Positions 24,297-33,602 of a DNA stretch of 42,762 bases are shown piece by piece (the first letter of the stretch is position 1; the number at the start of each line of letters is the position of its first letter). Origin of the DNA: Candidatus Bathyarchaeota archaeon (GTDB taxonomy: Archaea; Thermoproteota; Bathyarchaeia; TCS64); assembly GCA_018652685.1 (NCBI GenBank), contig JABIBQ010000075.1, forward strand, positions 1 to 42,762, read 5' to 3'. A model generated the notes under the pieces. The model was given only the letters and a program-made list of their open reading frames with translations, had not been told where the DNA came from and did no database searches. The position numbers were made by a program, and so were the translations under genes.

Positions 24297-25847
24297 TCAA
24301 ATATATTTTTCAATAAAATCTGATAGAAAACGAACTACTTTGGAAATAGGGCCAATCGAAAAAGATAATTCATTCATATATCTAATATCTGCTTTACTTA
24401 TTACTCTAAAAAACACAATGCATAGCAAATATACGAAAACAGATAATATCCCACCAAGAATAACCTCCAATATAGGATGAATAATAATCAAATGAACTAC
24501 TACATTCGAAGCAAGATAAGCCAAAACTCCAGAAAGTAGAAGCTTCAGTGAAGTGATCCAATTAAAACTGAATCCTAGTTTTATTTTTATCGAAATCAAG
24601 TTGAAAATTTGGCTAAATAAGGTACCAATTAATAATAGACTAATAATTCCCATTACTCCAAAACGAGGAATGACATAAAACGATAGAGGGACGGTGATAA
24701 TAAATTGGACAAGGTTTCCCCAAAAAACACGATCGGTTAAACCTCTTCCATTTAATAGTGAACCATTACATGTTGAACCCATTCCTACATACAGGAAAGT
24801 TATCATATAATAACGTAAGAAAATGGGGCCTAAAGCGTAGTCTCCTGGAAACAACACTTCAAAAATTTGATTGCTTAAGGACATAATCGTGAATATTATT
24901 GGAAAAACGAATAACGTTGAATATTTAACTCCAATTTTATATACGAATTCAAGATCTTCCTTACTATCAAGTTTACTGAACAAAGGAAATATTGCATTGC
25001 TAATTGGCTGATTAACAAAACTAATTAGACTACTAAACCACAAAACCACTGACCAATTTCCTACTACTTCTTCACTTACGTATATTCCAAGTAAACTTGT
25101 GAACAAATTCGGCCTAATACCAAGGAACAGGCTGGATATATACAGAGGAATACCAAATTGGATGAGTTTGATTGCAATCGTCCAATTACTATACGTTTTT
25201 TCTCCTTTTACTGTTTTTCCTATTGTATAAAGTACAAACACGCCAACCATCCCTGTAATTAAAACAGGACCAAGTTCGCCAAGAATGCCTCCTAAAACTC
25301 CAAACCCCAAAAAGATTAGCACGGGAGTAAGAAAACTCTTAAGCACACTGTAAATAATTTGCAAAACTCCATAGTATTTCATCTGCTCAAAACCAATCAC
25401 AACTCCATAAACAGTTGTTAACATGTTTTTGGCAAATAACGAAATAGAAAGAACTCTAATGTAAAACCCAAGTTCTGGGTTTTCATAATATTTGATCGCA
25501 ATATAATCACTATAAATAAAAATAATCATGAAAACAACTAAACTACTTAAAACTGTCATGAAAACCCCTACATTAATAAATGCTCGAACATCGCCTTCTT
25601 TACCTTCATGTCGTAGACTTGAAATGTACCTCACTAAACCCGGTCTTATTTTGATGTTCTGAAATTTCGCAGCAAAATTAACAACACTATTAGCAATATT
25701 CAAAACTCCCCATCTTGTAGACCCTAGAACTCTTGCAGCAATTAGCATTCCCGCTGCCATGATAACTGTGGATGATAGTCTAGAAATCACTAGAATGAGA
25801 CTACCACGAGCAGACCTCTGAAGTTGATTTTTTAGTTTTTTATCCAT
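24297..25847 (-). CDS. Wzx-type polysaccharide/lipid-linked glycan flippase
   Basis: This 516-residue integral membrane protein has about 14 helices and the MOP-superfamily (Wzx/polysaccharide biosynthesis) texture: a basic N-terminus, ARGSLILVISRLSSTVIMAAG, and RVLGSTRWGVLNIANSV in the first two helices. Role: moving lipid-linked oligosaccharides across the cytoplasmic membrane for transfer to surface proteins. It sits in the centre of the glycan locus next to GT2 genes and near the S-layer-like gene. Among the most AT-rich genes in the window. Confidence 0.87.
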   Translation of the reverse strand: MDKKLKNQLQRSARGSLILVISRLSSTVIMAAGMLIAARVLGSTRWGVLNIANSVVNFAAKFQNIKIRPGLVRYISSLRHEGKEGDVRAFINVGVFMTVLSSLVVFMIIFIYSDYIAIKYYENPELGFYIRVLSISLFAKNMLTTVYGVVIGFEQMKYYGVLQIIYSVLKSFLTPVLIFLGFGVLGGILGELGPVLITGMVGVFVLYTIGKTVKGEKTYSNWTIAIKLIQFGIPLYISSLFLGIRPNLFTSLLGIYVSEEVVGNWSVVLWFSSLISFVNQPISNAIFPLFSKLDSKEDLEFVYKIGVKYSTLFVFPIIFTIMSLSNQIFEVLFPGDYALGPIFLRYYMITFLYVGMGSTCNGSLLNGRGLTDRVFWGNLVQFIITVPLSFYVIPRFGVMGIISLLLIGTLFSQIFNLISIKIKLGFSFNWITSLKLLLSGVLAYLASNVVVHLIIIHPILEVILGGILSVFVYLLCIVFFRVISKADIRYMNELSFSIGPISKVVRFLSDFIEKYI

Positions 25848-26039
25848 ACGATTATCCCTAATTTATCATGTGTTACGTCTTTTTTCCTATCTAGGTATTT
25901 CAAGTTATTAATATTAATGAAATTATTAAACTGGTGTTTAACACATTTCAACTTAATTTATGCAGTGGAATACATATCTCTGCATAAAACTTGAATATGT
26001 TTACGTGTATTGACCATTTGCATCAGGAATAACCAAATT

Positions 26040-26831
26040 ATGAATTACTCTTTACTTGTAACCGTTTATAATGATGCGGATTACCTTCCTCGATGCTTTG
26101 ATTCGATACTGTCTCAGACCTACCTACCAGATGAGGTAATCGTTGTGAACGATAATAGCACGGACAAGACTGGGGCCATTATTGACGAGTATAATTTTAA
26201 GAATATATTCTCCTCCGAACCCAAACATGAACAGAGATGGTTGAACCGGGTTAGGGCATTCAAGCTTGGACTCTCAGCTTTAAACACCAAAACATCTCTC
26301 GTGTTGAAAGTAGATGCAGATATAATCATGACATCGGACTACGCATCCACTCTAATTGATCATTTCATCAATAACAAGAACATCGCCGCATGTAGTGGTA
26401 TCGCGAACATGAGACAGTTCCATACGTTGCCAAGGAATGGGGCCATAATGTACAGGAGATCCGCGATCAATCCGAATGATATCAGAGAAGTTTATGCCTG
26501 GGATCGATGGACCTTGTTATGGCTGCTTGAGAGTGGCTTTGATGTCTCAGTTGATGAAACCATAACCTACGAAGAGCTTCGTGACAGTGTCTTAACCCTT
26601 CGTGAAGCATACAACACGGGAACAATTAGACGACAGGAACAGTATCCGTTAAGGGGGGTATTGATCCAAGCCCTTATTCAGAAAGGGATGAAAAAAGTTG
26701 CCTTTTTGAACGGTTATTTGAATGGAAAAGGACCGGAACGCCATAACCTAGACTTTATTCGTCGGTATTCACAAAAGGAAGAGGCTGAAAGATTGAACTA
26801 TCTAATGAAAAGACTGGGAGTATCTCAATGA
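26040..26831 (+). CDS. Glycosyltransferase family 2 protein
   Basis: With the ATG at 26040 the protein has 263 residues and begins MNYSLLVTVYNDADYLPRCF, the standard GT2 start; a TTG at 26010 would add ten residues. VVNDNSTDKTG and the LVLKVDADIIMTS segment (DxD-like) form the nucleotide-sugar and metal site. It is soluble or peripheral, with no C-terminal membrane helix. It overlaps the following phosphatase-superfamily gene by ATGA, repeating the GT2 plus AlkP-fold pairing seen at 22669-24167. Confidence 0.87.
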   Translation: MNYSLLVTVYNDADYLPRCFDSILSQTYLPDEVIVVNDNSTDKTGAIIDEYNFKNIFSSEPKHEQRWLNRVRAFKLGLSALNTKTSLVLKVDADIIMTSDYASTLIDHFINNKNIAACSGIANMRQFHTLPRNGAIMYRRSAINPNDIREVYAWDRWTLLWLLESGFDVSVDETITYEELRDSVLTLREAYNTGTIRRQEQYPLRGVLIQALIQKGMKKVAFLNGYLNGKGPERHNLDFIRRYSQKEEAERLNYLMKRLGVSQ

Positions 26832-27796
26832 AAGCAGTTTTTATTATGTGTGACACACTTCGATACGATCACGTTAATCCAGAAATAATGCCTTTTACAC
26901 ACGAAATGGGAGAAAAAGGCGTAAACTACACGATGTTTTTTGGTGATGGTGGACACACGAAATGGAGTATGCCACACTTCCTCAGTGGTCAAAGAAAGTT
27001 CGATAAAGAGGAGAGCTTCCCATACAAAATGACCCAAAGTGGTGTAGATAACAAACTCGTCCATAGCAATGCTGTACTGGTTCAGGAAAAATACCAAGAA
27101 TGCTTTAAAGAATATACCGACATGGGTACGGAAATGGCCCCAGTAAAAACCGGGCTTCGTCGAAAGCTGAAAGATGCAGGTCTTTGGGACAAGACCAGGC
27201 CCTTAAGAAGGGCCATTATAGGAAGGAAGTCGTTCAATGTTCCGTATAGACGAGCAGAGGCAATTCTTAATCATGCACAAAAAAAACTTGATCAGATTGA
27301 TGAAGGATTTCTCTGGGTTCAGTTGATGGATGCACATATTCCATACAGCCCCCCTGACCTAGACAATTTTGAGCAAACAGAAGCCATAAAACTTTACGAT
27401 CTTATTTTGAAATCTCTTCAAGGTAGTGGTCACGAGTTCACCTCAATTGAGCTGAAGAGAATTCAGGAATTATATGCTGCTGAATGTATGTACATGGACA
27501 AATGTATTGAAGCGTTTGTCAAAAGTAATCCTGAGTGTATTTTCTTCCTGTCAAGTGATCATGGTGAAATGTTCGGAGAGAACTATACCTGGAGTCATAG
27601 CCCAGGACCCCATGGGGTAACTCCTCAGCTTGGACATCTTCCATTGATCATTTATGGACCAAACGTGCTAAACAAGAAAATTGAACAATACAACTGTAGT
27701 ATCAATGTTGGATCGACCCTACTTGAGTTGTTCAACATCAATGAAAGGTCTGGATATGGTAGGAGTTTCCTCCGTGATGTATTCCAAGTAAAGTAA
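26828..27796 (+). CDS. Sulfatase-like alkaline-phosphatase-superfamily protein
   Basis: This 322-residue protein has the sulfatase-branch shape: IMCDTLRYDHVNPE (Asp9 metal ligand), LWVQLMDAHIPYSPP and LSSDHGEMFGEN. The nucleophile region reads GGHTKWSMPHFLSG, with Thr44 where a sulfatase would have the Cys of C-x-P-x-R. So it is more likely a phosphodiesterase or phospho-group transferase, like phosphoglycerol or phosphoethanolamine transferases, than a sulfatase. No signal peptide or membrane segment is seen. It is coupled to the upstream GT2 gene. Confidence 0.82.
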   Translation: MKAVFIMCDTLRYDHVNPEIMPFTHEMGEKGVNYTMFFGDGGHTKWSMPHFLSGQRKFDKEESFPYKMTQSGVDNKLVHSNAVLVQEKYQECFKEYTDMGTEMAPVKTGLRRKLKDAGLWDKTRPLRRAIIGRKSFNVPYRRAEAILNHAQKKLDQIDEGFLWVQLMDAHIPYSPPDLDNFEQTEAIKLYDLILKSLQGSGHEFTSIELKRIQELYAAECMYMDKCIEAFVKSNPECIFFLSSDHGEMFGENYTWSHSPGPHGVTPQLGHLPLIIYGPNVLNKKIEQYNCSINVGSTLLELFNINERSGYGRSFLRDVFQVK

Positions 27797-27953
27797 ACCA
27801 AATCACTTCCTATTGTTGTTACTTTATTAAATAATTTAAATCGACAGTACTGATCTTACTTTGGTTTTTTTTCAATATCAAGAATTGGAGTAATATCTCG
27901 CTTTCAGGATTACTCTTAATAATGTTCAGAACAAGAACGACCATGTATCAAAT

Positions 27954-28628
27954 TTGATTATCTCTCACAAATACAAGTTCATTTTTATAAAGAACAGAAA
28001 AATAGCTGGAACCAGTATTGAAACTTATCTTAGCAAGTATAAGGGTGATAACGATGTTTTCACGCCAATCAACCCTCCTGTAGAAGGCCATGTCTCTCAG
28101 AATTACAGAGGTTTATTCAATCCTTTTAACGAGATTTTGTCGAATGCGAATTCTTCAACTGCTGCTTTGTCTGATTTCATTAAGGGCAGAAAATTTTGGA
28201 ATCATATCCCCTCTAGGTTAGTTAAGGCGAGAGTATCTAATGATGTCTGGGAAAGTTATTACAAATTTTGCGTTGAGAGAAATCCCTGGGATAAGACTCT
28301 TTCTCAATTTTATATGTGGAAAGAGTGGAAGAATAACATCAACACCCTTGATGATTACTTTGCTAATGGTATATTTCCAAAAGATCTTCAAAGATATACT
28401 CTAGATGGAAAGATCGCTGTAAATAAAATAATAAAATATGAGAATCTCTCCCACGAACTTGCCGAGATATTTCATGAACTCGGAATCCCATGGGGGGGAT
28501 CGTTGGGTGTAAGAGCAAAAAGCGGATTTCGGAAAGACAGGAGACCCTATACCGAAATTCTAAATGAAGAGCAAATTGAGATTATAGCAGATGAGTTTGC
28601 CGAAGAGATCCGTATTATGAACTATTGA
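27954..28628 (+). CDS. Sulfotransferase family 2-like protein
   Basis: This 224-residue protein has the PAPS-binding 5' loop as KFIFIKNRKIAGTSIETYL (residues about 8-26) and a 3'-phosphate motif RNPWDKTLSQFYMWK, both typical of the carbohydrate sulfotransferase family 2. It would transfer sulfate from PAPS to a sugar hydroxyl. The start is TTG at 27954; no ATG is suitable. It is cytosolic as read, with no membrane anchor, so sulfation would take place before export by the flippase. AT-rich gene of the glycan locus. Confidence 0.82.
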   Translation: MIISHKYKFIFIKNRKIAGTSIETYLSKYKGDNDVFTPINPPVEGHVSQNYRGLFNPFNEILSNANSSTAALSDFIKGRKFWNHIPSRLVKARVSNDVWESYYKFCVERNPWDKTLSQFYMWKEWKNNINTLDDYFANGIFPKDLQRYTLDGKIAVNKIIKYENLSHELAEIFHELGIPWGGSLGVRAKSGFRKDRRPYTEILNEEQIEIIADEFAEEIRIMNY

Positions 28629-28725
28629 TTCTAGTCCACCCTCAAATGGTTGAAAAAGGGATCCTCTCTCGTATTGAACACGATCGAAAGTCAGTCAGGC
28701 ACTATTTTCATTATCCATAAAGAAA

Positions 28726-29676
28726 TTAAAAAGTTATTTTATTTTCCAAAATGGAATAGGATTTGTTATTGAAATCTATTTCAAATAAATGAAGGATATT
28801 TCGAATTCTTTCCTCTTGAACTTTCATTTCGTTTGATGAAGTCCACTTCGATAATTGATTTTTAAATTCTTTTTCAGTATCTTTGTGCGTTGTTTGACTG
28901 GGTACTCCAAGTTCTCTTTCTAACCTATTGTTTTCGTATTCGATTCTATTATTATTTAAAACATCATAGATGGATGATAACCCATTGCTAAACACATCTT
29001 CATAGTAGATGATGTGTATTTTTACTCCTGATTCAACTGGAATATAGTTATCTATACCATATGTTAGAGCCAGCATTTCATATTCGTTATAATTATCCAT
29101 ATCGCCTAATATCTTCTCTTTAATATGTTCTATTTCATATATTTTGGAAATTTCTTTTTTTATCACATCTTTTTGAAGAGTTTCATTTTTTTTCTTAAAA
29201 TATCCTCTCATTCCACTTTTTATTTGTGATTGTATTGTTGACATAGGATGTCTTAGTAGAAGAACATTAATTTTTGATTCAGGCACGTTGTTACAGTACC
29301 ATGGTAAAATTCTATTTCCTCTCACAAATTTAAGTATGATTTTATCTGCTCTAATTCTATTTATAGTTTCTTTATATCGAAAGTTGGTATTACCTATTCT
29401 TATGTTTCCATTTATTAAATTGATGATGTATTTTCTTAATTCTTTGGATTGCTCGTCCTTTCCAAAATATGGTCTAGGGAAAAGGTTTAGAGCATGAAAT
29501 TCAGGATACCATTTTATGTGAAATGGCTCAAAAATTGATTTGTAGTTTTTTAAAGCTGAAAATACATTCATAATCCAGGTTGTACCTGATCGAGGAGAGC
29601 CAAATATTGAAATTGTTTCCTTAGTATCTATCTTTTTATTTGATATGCTATCAATTATTTTTTTAGGTTTTATCAT
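28726..29676 (-). CDS. Sulfotransferase (P-loop, PAPS-dependent)
   Basis: This 316-residue protein has a clear P-loop-like 5'-phosphosulfate motif ISIFGSPRSGTTWIMNVF (residues 22-39), the usual sulfotransferase layout, and a 3'-phosphate motif VLLRHPMSTIQSQIKSG. It belongs to a different branch from the neighbouring 224-residue protein, so the locus encodes two distinct sulfotransferases. No signal peptide. It is the most AT-rich gene of the island by eye, with poly-T and poly-A runs, a sign of recent transfer or relaxed composition. Confidence 0.83.
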   Translation of the reverse strand: MIKPKKIIDSISNKKIDTKETISIFGSPRSGTTWIMNVFSALKNYKSIFEPFHIKWYPEFHALNLFPRPYFGKDEQSKELRKYIINLINGNIRIGNTNFRYKETINRIRADKIILKFVRGNRILPWYCNNVPESKINVLLLRHPMSTIQSQIKSGMRGYFKKKNETLQKDVIKKEISKIYEIEHIKEKILGDMDNYNEYEMLALTYGIDNYIPVESGVKIHIIYYEDVFSNGLSSIYDVLNNNRIEYENNRLERELGVPSQTTHKDTEKEFKNQLSKWTSSNEMKVQEERIRNILHLFEIDFNNKSYSILENKITF

Positions 29677-29843
29677 TTAATGATTTTATATATCTCCTTA
29701 ATGATATTTTAATTCAATTTATTTGAAGTTTCCGAAATAAACGAATGAAGTATTAACTAGGATACGTGCTCCTTCAACATTCAAGAGTATTTTCAATTTT
29801 AATATCAAAACATTAAACAAATAGAAGCAAGTGTCTACAGTAT

Positions 29844-31385
29844 GTGGATTTTAGACATTTTTCTTTCGGATTAATAATCTTACTCATATTAGGAATCTCT
29901 TTAGGAGTCAGAATAGAACCAAATTTTGATTCAAATTACCGTGATTTAGTAAAAACCAATTCAAACTTGGAGGCACTAACCAAGACGCAAAATGATAATA
30001 TCAAACAGCTAAAAGAAGAAATTCAAATTCTTGAGGAAGCGGGTGAAGGTCAGCGCCAGACCATAAAGAGATTAGGCGATCAAATTGTAGAAAGTGCCTT
30101 GCTCGCTGGCTCCTCTTACCTTGACTGGACAATACAGCCCAATAAAACTGAACCATTCCAAGAAACAGAAAACCTCTCTAATGAACAGTATACTGTTGGC
30201 GATGACCTAAAATATAGTCACCGTTCAATCCAAAACTCAACCTCAAACAACAAAACTAATGTAATTCTCATCTCCATTGACGGTTTCAGTAGACAAAGAT
30301 TCAATCAATATAAAGAAGAACTTACCACCATAAACGGTCTACTGAACCAAGGATGGCTCCAATATAATATAACAAATTATGCATATTACACCCAAACCAA
30401 AAACGGGCATGCCACAATGTTATCCGGTTACCTTGGAACAGAGACAGGAATCTACGGTAATGGATTCGTCTATAACCAGCTTCCAACTGGATATTCTATC
30501 CTAGAAAAAGCTGAAAAAAAGTATGGTAGTAATGAAATAGCAACTGGATTCATTTCTGGAAAATACAAAAATATCTACCCTGTGTTCAACCAAACTGCCT
30601 TAGAAGAATTAGATTATGTCAATATCCAAGAACAGACTAGTGAAGAAACCGGGGATCTTTGTTTATCCTTTCTAGAAGAATATGGAGAAACACATTTTTC
30701 CGCTTTTTTCCATTTCAGAGACCCTGATAAGAGTGGGCATAGAGCTGGAGAAGGTAGCGTTGAGTGGAAAAATAATCTTACGTTGGTTGATGAGCAAATT
30801 AACAGAATAATCGTAAAACTTAATGAAACTGGTGTTCTTGATAGGACCAAGATTTATCTAACGACCGATCATGGATTTCTTAAAAAAGAAAAGACCCATA
30901 AACATGAGCCTTTGATTTGGCTTCTTACAAATGATATGAGTACTTCAATTAATAGAAATAGTACGATTTTGGGGCTTCAAGATATAGCGCCTACAATATG
31001 CGTAGCCATGGATTTGCCGTATAATTATACCTCTGTCCAAAGCGGGCAACCTCTTCAACACATTTTTTCTCGTGAGAAATATGCCTTTCGACTCGAATAT
31101 CTTGTTGATGATTCTCCTCCTTTAGTGGATATTCTACGTACTGAGGAATCAGAGTCAGGTCTAAGAATATGGGTTCAAGTTTCTGGGGATGTAAATCAGT
31201 TGTACTTGGTTTCTGATTTCAATGATTATGATGGTTCGGTTCTGGATGAAATGAAGATTCCTCTTGGTACGTCGATTGTTACTTTGGAGATTAAGCAGAG
31301 TTTGTTTGATCAATATGGTGAATTGTATCTTGTTGTTTATGATTTTGCTGAAAACAGTTCTTTGAGTCGTATTAGGCTAGATTAG
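29844..31385 (+). CDS. Membrane-anchored type I phosphodiesterase (alkaline-phosphatase superfamily)
   Basis: The 513-residue protein has an N-terminal hydrophobic helix (FGLIILLILGISLG) likely to act as uncleaved anchor, then a coiled-coil stretch (residues about 30-80). A type I phosphodiesterase/nucleotide pyrophosphatase domain follows: Asp146 in ILISIDGFSRQ, nucleophile Thr191 in KNGHATMLSGY, FRDPDKSGHRAG and LTTDHGFLKK. The C-terminal 110 residues form a beta-rich tail. It is therefore extracytoplasmic. Start is GTG at 29844 because the nearby ATG is out of frame and soon stops. A possible role is remodelling of phosphodiester groups on surface glycans. Confidence 0.85.
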   Translation: MDFRHFSFGLIILLILGISLGVRIEPNFDSNYRDLVKTNSNLEALTKTQNDNIKQLKEEIQILEEAGEGQRQTIKRLGDQIVESALLAGSSYLDWTIQPNKTEPFQETENLSNEQYTVGDDLKYSHRSIQNSTSNNKTNVILISIDGFSRQRFNQYKEELTTINGLLNQGWLQYNITNYAYYTQTKNGHATMLSGYLGTETGIYGNGFVYNQLPTGYSILEKAEKKYGSNEIATGFISGKYKNIYPVFNQTALEELDYVNIQEQTSEETGDLCLSFLEEYGETHFSAFFHFRDPDKSGHRAGEGSVEWKNNLTLVDEQINRIIVKLNETGVLDRTKIYLTTDHGFLKKEKTHKHEPLIWLLTNDMSTSINRNSTILGLQDIAPTICVAMDLPYNYTSVQSGQPLQHIFSREKYAFRLEYLVDDSPPLVDILRTEESESGLRIWVQVSGDVNQLYLVSDFNDYDGSVLDEMKIPLGTSIVTLEIKQSLFDQYGELYLVVYDFAENSSLSRIRLD

Positions 31386-31403
31386 CTCCCATGATATGAG
31401 GCG

Positions 31404-31416
31404 TTTTTCTTTTTTT
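31404..31416 (+). terminator. T-tract after the phosphodiesterase gene
   Basis: TTTTTCTTTTTTT lies 18 bases after the stop and before purB, a likely hairpin-less terminator that marks the right border of the AT-rich island. Confidence 0.5.
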
Positions 31417-31497
31417 ATTGATATCTACAAATCGTCGTATCATACCAAAACCAGTTCTATTATATCTCAAAACCGTATCTTTTGTCAGGTGAATCCC

Positions 31498-32925
31498 TTG
31501 AATCCCAACGTGCTCAGCAAACGGTACGCCACAGGAGAGATCAATCACATTTTCAGCGACGAAGGCAAGGTAGGTTCCGAGCGCGACCTCTGGATCGCTG
31601 TGCTGTCAGCCCAGAAGAAACTTGGGCTGGATATCCCTGAAGGAGTTGTGGAAGCGTATACCTCTGCAAGAGACAACATCGATCTCGGCCTTATCAACGA
31701 GATCGAGCTGAGGACGAAACACGACGTGAAGGCACGTATCGAGGCATTCAACCAAGCAGCTGGTGGTCACGAGTTCATCCATTTGGGTATGACAAGCAGG
31801 GATCTCACTGACAACGTTGAACAACTTCAAATCATGGAAGCATCACGGATCATTCATGGAAAATATGTCTCGGTGTTGAGGCACATGCTTGACAAAGCAA
31901 AGGATTACAGGGGAATAGAGCTTACCGCAAGGACCCACCACCAGCCGGCACAGACCACCTTGCTGGGTCGGAGGTTCAGCATGTGGGCCGAGGAACTATA
32001 CCTCCATCTAATGGAGTTCGAGGTTTTTATCGAGAATTATCCTCTTCGTGGCATCAAGGGACCAGTTGGTACCCAGTTTGACATGGGTAAACTGCTGGGA
32101 AGTCGGGAGAAGGCACTGGATCTGGAGGTTATTATATCCGATAAGCTTGGGTTCAAGGAGGTTCTTAACTCTCCTGGGCAGGTCTACCCCAGAAGCCTTG
32201 ACTACAAGCTTATATCACAACTCGCAGCCTTGACATCGGCCTGTGAGAACTTCGCCAAGACAATTAGATTGATGGCTGGGTACGAGCTGGTAACCGAGGG
32301 GTTCAGGGATGGGCAGGTGGGCAGCAGTATCATGCCTCACAAGATGAACACAAGGAGCACCGAGAGGGTCTGTGCTCTGAGCGAGTTAGTCAAGATGTAC
32401 GCCGACGGTGCCTCCCGCTTAGCCGGTGATCAGTGGGAGGAGGGAGATGTTTCGTGTTCCGCCATAAGGCGGGTGTTGATTCCAGACGCGTTCTACGCTA
32501 GTGACGGGATAGTTGAGACGACCCTAAACGTGCTCAACCAGATGGGGACATACCCCGCCGTCATATCAAAAGAGGTGGACCGTTACCTACCTTTCCTAGC
32601 CACAACCGAGGTTCTGGCAATAGCTGTAAAGAGCGGTATCGGCCGCGAAGAAGCCCACAGCATCATCAAGAAACACGCTATCGCCGAGGCACTTGGAATG
32701 AGAGAGCTGGGGGCTTCGGGTAACAGGTTGATGGTCAACCTCGCCTCGGAGCCGTTGTTCAAGAAAGCCGGGATCACGGAAGATTCGCTAAACTCGATTC
32801 TTCTGGATAAAATACACTTTGTCGGGAACGCTAACAGTCAGATAGATGCTGTTATCAAGAAATGCTGGGAACTGATTGAGAGGCACAAAAAGGCAGCTTC
32901 CTATGAGCCCGGTGACATCCTCTAG
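31498..32925 (+). CDS. purB: Adenylosuccinate lyase
   Basis: PurB removes fumarate in two steps of purine synthesis (SAICAR to AICAR, adenylosuccinate to AMP). The fumarase/aspartase signature SSIMPHKMNTRSTER is present, with the catalytic Ser loop intact, and also GHEFIHLGMTSRDLTDN and RTHHQPAQTTLLGRR. I take the TTG at 31498 (AGGTGA five bases upstream), giving 475 residues. An ATG at 31396 would add 34 residues with the AT-rich texture of the island and no homology. The GC-rich codon use starting here contrasts sharply with the genes just before. Its stop overlaps that of the convergent membrane gene by four bases. Confidence 0.9.
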   Translation: MNPNVLSKRYATGEINHIFSDEGKVGSERDLWIAVLSAQKKLGLDIPEGVVEAYTSARDNIDLGLINEIELRTKHDVKARIEAFNQAAGGHEFIHLGMTSRDLTDNVEQLQIMEASRIIHGKYVSVLRHMLDKAKDYRGIELTARTHHQPAQTTLLGRRFSMWAEELYLHLMEFEVFIENYPLRGIKGPVGTQFDMGKLLGSREKALDLEVIISDKLGFKEVLNSPGQVYPRSLDYKLISQLAALTSACENFAKTIRLMAGYELVTEGFRDGQVGSSIMPHKMNTRSTERVCALSELVKMYADGASRLAGDQWEEGDVSCSAIRRVLIPDAFYASDGIVETTLNVLNQMGTYPAVISKEVDRYLPFLATTEVLAIAVKSGIGREEAHSIIKKHAIAEALGMRELGASGNRLMVNLASEPLFKKAGITEDSLNSILLDKIHFVGNANSQIDAVIKKCWELIERHKKAASYEPGDIL

Positions 32926-33602
32926 TCTTCCTGGCTCCTGAGATAGTAGACCAGCGTAGCGGCTATCAAGGCTACCACAAGCAACCCAACTACCATATGG
33001 GGCACGGGGAGATTGGAAAGAGGTTTTGAAGCAAGCTGAGTAATGTAAGGTAGCGAAATGTAAACAAATGAGGTCGCAGCTATCGTCAGTGTCACCAAAA
33101 ACATCAGATAACCTACCTGGCCTCCCGTTACCGCGTCGATATCCTCCATGCTTGCTCCTCTTCCCTCAAGCTCGTCTCTCGTGTACCTGAATCGTACCGT
33201 GTATCTGAGTGATAGATACGTCACCTGCAGAAGTAGACCTACCCCAAAGACCCAGAATCCACTGAGCCCAGGAGTAGGTGTCAGGTTAAATATGAGTCCG
33301 ATCCAGTTGAAAGAGCTAAAGTCAAGAACCGCTGGAAAATACATGAGCATATTCATGTTAAAAAGACGTCCAAACCATATTTCGTCGCCTTTTCTCCAGA
33401 ATGTGATTGCCAGGAACAATACACAAACGATAATACCGATGTTTATGTAAGGCAAATACGGCTCCAGAGGCGGTCCGAAATAGTTTGAAACCTTGTCCAA
33501 TAACTTGTTGTACAGGGTTGTCTGAACCATGGTGACTGCAGCCATGTACGTAGCCACAAACGCGATGAGTGCCTCCAGGGTTCTCAGCAGGTTCTCCTTC
33601 AT
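32922..33602 (-). CDS. Unrecognised membrane protein at the end of the MoxR-DUF58 operon
   Basis: This 226-residue protein has about six hydrophobic segments and a cytosolic loop of charged residues (RFRYTRDELEGRGASMEDID). I do not recognise a family. The ATG overlaps the DUF58 stop (ATGA), so it belongs to the same translation-coupled operon and probably acts with the MoxR/DUF58 machinery at the membrane. Confidence 0.75.
   Translation of the reverse strand: MKENLLRTLEALIAFVATYMAAVTMVQTTLYNKLLDKVSNYFGPPLEPYLPYINIGIIVCVLFLAITFWRKGDEIWFGRLFNMNMLMYFPAVLDFSSFNWIGLIFNLTPTPGLSGFWVFGVGLLLQVTYLSLRYTVRFRYTRDELEGRGASMEDIDAVTGGQVGYLMFLVTLTIAATSFVYISLPYITQLASKPLSNLPVPHMVVGLLVVALIAATLVYYLRSQED

Noticed and set aside
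31396..31497. Longer purB start at the ATG 31396
   Set aside because: The added residues contain a T-tract terminator sequence, have island-like composition and no counterpart in PurB; AGGTGA supports the TTG at 31498.
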